8,734 nucleotides of DNA, from the NCBI GenBank assembly GCA_959599095.1, contig CAUGGC010000049.1:1-8734 (forward strand), read 5' to 3'. A program made the translations under genes and the position numbers. The notes beneath the pieces were generated by a model that made no database searches, was not told where the DNA came from, and saw only the letters and a list, made by a program, of their open reading frames with translations. Shown here in pieces: positions 5,481 to 8,734 of this stretch (positions are counted from its first letter, which is position 1; each line of letters opens with the position of its first letter). This DNA is from an uncultured Collinsella sp. (GTDB lineage Bacteria > Actinomycetota > Coriobacteriia > Coriobacteriales > Coriobacteriaceae).

Positions 5481-5533
5481 TGCAAGTTTTGCTAATTTTT
5501 GCAAGTTTTGCTAACTTTTGCAAGTTTTGCTAA
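5479..5533. repeat. Three tandem 19-bp-period direct repeats
   Basis: The 17-bp unit TTTGCAAGTTTTGCTAA occurs exactly three times (5479-5495, 5498-5514, 5517-5533) with two-base spacers TT and CT, giving a 19-bp period. Each unit contains GCAAAACTTGC-type internal symmetry (GCAA / TTGC) on the minus strand. The array abuts the ATPase ribosome binding site. It resembles an iteron or a multimeric operator; with 2-bp spacers it is not a CRISPR array. Confidence 0.85.
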
Positions 5534-5613
5534 CGGCTTAACATGCCTTGTGCCGTGGGGTTGCAGGAGTGAAAAACGGGGAGTTCTATTATTCCGACTA
5601 CGTTGCAGCGAAC
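5534..5613. other. Spacer between repeat array and stem-loop
   Basis: There is no coding potential. The ATPase promoter should lie here or inside the repeats, but only weak candidates are visible on the minus strand (for example CTGCAA, 17 bases, TGTTAA ending near the repeats), so none is claimed as a feature. Confidence 0.35.
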
Positions 5614-5650
5614 GGGGCCCGGAGCGCGATGTTGCTGCGTTCCGGGCCCC
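5614..5650 (-). terminator. GC-rich stem-loop downstream of the topoisomerase A gene
   Basis: GGGGCCCGGAGCGC (5614-5627) pairs with GCGTTCCGGGCCCC (5637-5650) around a nine-base loop. The first ten pairs are perfect and only one inner position is non-Watson-Crick. It begins about 36 bases beyond the stop of the leftward topoisomerase gene, where a terminator is expected. No T-run follows on the minus strand, and only a short CCGTTTTG follows on the plus strand, so intrinsic termination is likely but not assured. Confidence 0.6.
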
Positions 5651-5686
5651 ACCGTTTTGAGAGCTTATGGCGGTTCTGCCGTCGTT

Positions 5687-7927
5687 CTAGTCAAACAGGC
5701 TCGGCATGTCGTTTTCCTTCATGAGGGCACCGGCAGAAGGCAGACTCTGCGCGGTGAACTTCTCGGCCGAGACGCCGGCGCCGAGGATTTCCTCGGTTGT
5801 GCCGACGGTGGTGACCGAGCGGCCCTTCTTGGCGGTAAAGGCCTGGACACCCTGCGTGTTGGTGGTCGTCTTGGTCTTGAGCAGCGACGTGTTGAAGTTC
5901 ATCAAACGATAGTCGCTCGAGACCAGCGCGATGTCGCGATCTTCCTTGAGCACCTGGGCATACAGCAGCTTGCTGCCACCGTAGATGGCGTTCTTCAGGC
6001 GCTTGCGGTTGGTCTTGGTGACGTATCCAGAAAGCGCGACGCGCACCACGCGGCCGTTCTCAAAGACAAACAGCACGTCGGCCTTGTAATCCTCGGGGTC
6101 GATGACCCAAATGACGCTCTCGTCGGGTTCCATCTCAAGATCGGTCGGCAGGTACGAGCCCAGCTGAGCCGACTTGGTGTCCTCAAACGCTGCAACCTTG
6201 CACTTGTACACCTGGCTGTTGTTGGTAAAGACCAGCAGCTCGTGGGTGTTGGAGGACGGGAACTCGATAAAGGGTTTGTCGCCGTCCTTGTACTTGAGCG
6301 TGGTCGCCTTCTTGAGCACGCGGTCCGTCATCTTCTTAAGGTAGCCATCGCGCGAGAGCATGATGGTGACCGGGTACTCCTCGACTTCGGGCTCCAGGCT
6401 CACCTCGATAACCTCATGGGGTTCGATCCTGCCCGTGCGGCGCGGCATCACGTACTTCTTGTTGACCGCTGCCAGCTCGTCGCTGATGACCTTCTTGATG
6501 TTTTCCTCGCTGGAGAGGATCTCCTCAAGCTCGGCAATCTCGCCCTCGAGCTTGGCAATGTCCTTGGTGCGGTTGAGGATGTACTCCTCGTTGATGTTGC
6601 GGAGCTTGAGCTCGGCAACAAACTCTGCCTGGGTCTCGTCGATGTTGAAACCCTTCATAAGGTTGGGCACGACCTCGGCCTCGAGCTTGGTGCCGCGGAT
6701 GATGGCAATCGCCTTGTCGATGTCGAGCAGAATTGCCTCAAGGCCGTGCAGCAGGTGCAGGCGCTCGGACTTTTTGCCCAGGTCAAAGTTAATGCGGCGG
6801 CGCGTGGACTCAATGCGCCACTTGACCCACTCGTGCAGGATCTGGCGCACGCCCATAACGCGGGGGTAGCCGTCGACCAGCACGTTGAAGTTGCACGAGA
6901 ACGAATCCTGCAGCGTGGTCGAGCGATAGAGCTTCGCCATGAGCTTGTCGGGGTCGACGCCGCGCTTAAGGTCGATGGCGATGCGCAGGCCCGAAAGGTC
7001 GGTCTCGTCACGAATGTCGGCGATCTCCTTGACCTTGCCCTCCTTGGAGAGCTTGACGATACGCTCGATGATGACATCGGTCTTGGTGGTGTAGGGGATC
7101 TCGTAGACCTCGATGATGCGCTCTTCGGGAATCCAGCGCCAGCGGGAGCGGATCTGGAAGCTGCCGAGGCCGGTCTCGATAATCTTTTCCATCTCCTCGC
7201 GGCGGTAGATAATTTCGCCGCCGGTCGAGAAGTCGGGCATGGGCATGTACTCGAGCAGGTCGCAATTGGGATCCTGCAGGTAATGCATTGTGGCGGTACA
7301 GACCTCGTTGAGGTTGAAACCGCAGATATCGGATGCCATGGCGACGCCGATGCCCTTGTTGGCCGAGACGAGGATGTTGGGGAACGTGGTGGGCAGCAGG
7401 CGCGGCTCCTTCATGGCGCCGTCGTAGCTGTCGACGAAGTCGACCGGGTCCTTGTCGATGTCCTTGAAGATCTCGGCGCTAATGGGGGAGAGCTTGGCCT
7501 CGGTATAACGCGAGGCGGCGTAGCTCAGGTCGCCCGAATAGTATTTGCCAAAGTTGCCCTTCGACTCCACGAAGGGAGCGAGCAGCGCTTCGTTGCCCGT
7601 CGCCAGGCGCACCATCGTCTCGTAGATCGCGGCGTCACCGTGCGGGTTGAGCTTCATGGTCTGACCCACGATGTTGGCGCTCTTCTGGCGCTCGCCCTTG
7701 AGCAGACCCATCTTGTACATGGTGTAGAGCAGCTTGCGGTGCGAGGGCTTAAAGCCGTCGATCTCGGGGAACGCACGCGAAACGTTGACGCTCATGGCGT
7801 AGGGCATGTAGTTGACCTCGAGCGTCTGCGTGATCGGCTGGTCGGTGACCTCGGAGTGCAGGCCGATGACGTTCTCGGCGTTGACCTGCTTTTTCTTCGG
7901 CTGGTTCTTCGTCTTCTTCTTTGCCAC
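5687..7927 (-). CDS. parC: Type IIA DNA topoisomerase subunit A (ParC/GyrA type)
   Basis: This is the breakage-reunion subunit that cuts and rejoins both DNA strands, working as an A2B2 complex with the B subunit encoded just upstream. Seen: a basic N-terminal tail (MAKKKTKNQPKKK); the winged-helix core with FKPSHRKLLYTMY (59-71); the quinolone-region helix HGDAAIYETMVRL (96-108); catalytic Tyr141 in AASRYTEAKL (137-146); a coiled-coil/tower stretch rich in Leu/Glu around residues 440-490; and a C-terminal region of beta-pinwheel repeats ending MPSLFD. Its 746 residues match ParC better than typical GyrA (above 800), and I see no GyrA box (QRRGGKG-like), so decatenation/topoisomerase IV is the likelier role. 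In organisms of this group A subunits are hard to name by length alone, so the symbol is provisional. The start is GTG at 7927 with AGAGGA upstream. It lies 45 bases after the B-subunit stop, evidently in one operon. Confidence 0.93.
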   Translation of the reverse strand: MAKKKTKNQPKKKQVNAENVIGLHSEVTDQPITQTLEVNYMPYAMSVNVSRAFPEIDGFKPSHRKLLYTMYKMGLLKGERQKSANIVGQTMKLNPHGDAAIYETMVRLATGNEALLAPFVESKGNFGKYYSGDLSYAASRYTEAKLSPISAEIFKDIDKDPVDFVDSYDGAMKEPRLLPTTFPNILVSANKGIGVAMASDICGFNLNEVCTATMHYLQDPNCDLLEYMPMPDFSTGGEIIYRREEMEKIIETGLGSFQIRSRWRWIPEERIIEVYEIPYTTKTDVIIERIVKLSKEGKVKEIADIRDETDLSGLRIAIDLKRGVDPDKLMAKLYRSTTLQDSFSCNFNVLVDGYPRVMGVRQILHEWVKWRIESTRRRINFDLGKKSERLHLLHGLEAILLDIDKAIAIIRGTKLEAEVVPNLMKGFNIDETQAEFVAELKLRNINEEYILNRTKDIAKLEGEIAELEEILSSEENIKKVISDELAAVNKKYVMPRRTGRIEPHEVIEVSLEPEVEEYPVTIMLSRDGYLKKMTDRVLKKATTLKYKDGDKPFIEFPSSNTHELLVFTNNSQVYKCKVAAFEDTKSAQLGSYLPTDLEMEPDESVIWVIDPEDYKADVLFVFENGRVVRVALSGYVTKTNRKRLKNAIYGGSKLLYAQVLKEDRDIALVSSDYRLMNFNTSLLKTKTTTNTQGVQAFTAKKGRSVTTVGTTEEILGAGVSAEKFTAQSLPSAGALMKENDMPSLFD

Positions 7928-7972
7928 GATTTCCTCTTGAACTTCTTAAGGGCCGTCGTTATCGATTTGCTG
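7928..7972 (-). other. 45-bp spacer of the topoisomerase operon with RBS
   Basis: This short gap between the B-subunit stop and the A-subunit GTG carries AGAGGAAATC just before GTG. No stem-loop or promoter is visible, supporting co-transcription of the two subunits. Confidence 0.6.
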
Positions 7973-8734
7973 CTACTGCAGGTCCAACTGGTCCAGGTAT
8001 TCCTTGCCGTGCTCGGAGATATGGCGCTTGCGGCCCGCCTCGTCGTTGCCCAGCAACAGGTTGAACATGGTTTCCATCTTGGTGACGTCCTCGGGCTCCA
8101 CCTTGATCAGACGACGCGTCTCGGGGTTCATGGTGGTGAGCCACATCATGTCCGGATCGTTTTCACCAAGACCCTTGGAGCGGTTGATGGAGCACTTTTG
8201 GTCGCCGATCTCCTTAAGGATGCCGTTCTTTTCGAGCTCGGTGTAGGCAAAGTAGGTCTTTTCTTTGCAATTGATCTCGTAGAGCGGCGACTCGGCGATA
8301 TACACGTAGCCTTCGTCGATAAGCGTGGGCACCAGGCGATAGAGCATGGTGAGCACGAGCGTGCGGATGTGATAACCGTCGACGTCGGCGTCCGTACAGA
8401 TGATGACCTTGTTCCAGTTGAGGTTGTCCAGGTCGAAGGCACCGAGGTTCTTGATCCGCTTGTCCTTGATCTCCACGCCGCAGCCCAGCACGCGCATGAG
8501 GTCCATGATGATGTCGGACTTAAAGATGCGCGGGTAGTCCTCCTTCAGGCAGTTGAGGATCTTGCCGCGGACGGGCATGACGCCCTGGAACTTGGCATCG
8601 CGCGAGGTGCGGATGGCGCCTGCTGCCGAGTCGCCCTCTACGATGTAGATCTCGCGACGGGTCTTATCCTTGGAACGGCAGTCGATGAACTTCTGCACGC
8701 GGTTGGCCATGTCGGTCTTCTGCTGCAGGTTGGT
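7973..8734 (-). CDS. parE: Type IIA topoisomerase subunit B (ParE/GyrB type), C-terminal part
   Basis: This is the 3' part of the ATPase/TOPRIM subunit; the gene continues past the right window edge, and about 253 residues are visible. Seen in order: the TOPRIM entry IVEGDSAAG with the catalytic Glu, PVRGKILNC, the metal-binding DADVDGYHIRTL, the conserved SPLYEI strand, and RSKGLGENDPDMMWLTTMNPETRRL (a RYKGLGE-type box; shown as separate motifs RSKGLGE and TTMNPETRRL), ending YLDQLDLQ. The Mg-binding aspartates are intact. Small departures from the textbook motifs are Ala for the second Gly in EGDSAGG and Ser in RSKGLGE. The GKILNC...IFKSDIIMDLMRVLGCGVE style resembles the second (topoisomerase IV-like) B subunit of clostridia and relatives. 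It is followed by the A subunit in the same operon. ATPase and transducer domains lie outside the window. Confidence 0.92.
   Translation of the reverse strand, partial: TNLQQKTDMANRVQKFIDCRSKDKTRREIYIVEGDSAAGAIRTSRDAKFQGVMPVRGKILNCLKEDYPRIFKSDIIMDLMRVLGCGVEIKDKRIKNLGAFDLDNLNWNKVIICTDADVDGYHIRTLVLTMLYRLVPTLIDEGYVYIAESPLYEINCKEKTYFAYTELEKNGILKEIGDQKCSINRSKGLGENDPDMMWLTTMNPETRRLIKVEPEDVTKMETMFNLLLGNDEAGRKRHISEHGKEYLDQLDLQ

Noticed and set aside
5470..5523. Longer N-terminus for the ATPase (ATG at 5523)
   Set aside because: It would translate through the tandem repeats and has no RBS; ATG 5469 has AAGGAG.
5479..5533. CRISPR array
   Set aside because: The spacers are only two bases long and there are no cas genes nearby.

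Overview
The window looks chromosomal and comes from a high-GC anaerobic actinobacterium, most likely a Coriobacteriia relative such as Collinsella. That placement is an inference from three things: the codon and base composition, the clostridia/coriobacteria-style topoisomerase pair, and the type of accessory genes. No ribosomal RNA is present to confirm it.

Left part (1-3536). A broken 3' remnant of a small cupin gene (about 106-330, +) faces the end of a compact three-gene minus-strand operon (2832 to 305). All three genes of this operon encode divergent sirtuin-fold proteins. The first and third carry a complete NAD-binding core and a four-cysteine zinc ribbon. In both, glutamine replaces the usual catalytic histidine, which is the hallmark I recall for class M (SirTM) ADP-ribosylating sirtuins. 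The middle protein is shorter, has no zinc ribbon and has Glu at the catalytic position. A TetR/AcrR-family regulator (2976-3536, +) is divergently transcribed. An 18-bp near-palindrome in the shared intergenic region covers the operon's -10 box, so the regulator probably represses the operon and itself. The macrodomain, GcvH-like and lipoate-ligase partners of known SirTM operons are not in the window.

Middle part (3537-5686). A small iron-sulfur flavoprotein/NADPH-dependent FMN reductase-like gene (3736-4266, +) has a hairpin next to its ribosome binding site. It is followed by a 69-bp structure with perfect 13-bp inverted ends. Next is a convergent AAA/STAND-like ATPase with a C-terminal winged helix (5469 to 4375, -). 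Three exact 17-bp direct repeats with a 19-bp period abut its ribosome binding site, and the gene is visibly more AT-rich than its neighbours, which suggests accessory or transferred DNA.

Right part (5687-8734). A core-type operon reads leftward: the C-terminal part of a type II topoisomerase B subunit (ParE/GyrB type, cut by the window edge), then the complete A subunit (ParC/GyrA type). A strong GC-rich stem-loop follows the A-subunit gene.

Most interesting: the TetR-controlled operon of three diverged class M-like sirtuins, which could be a stress- or ligand-induced protein ADP-ribosylation module made of two putatively active members and one putative pseudoenzyme. All gaps between genes are under 300 bases. 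No tRNA, rRNA, CRISPR or transposase was found.
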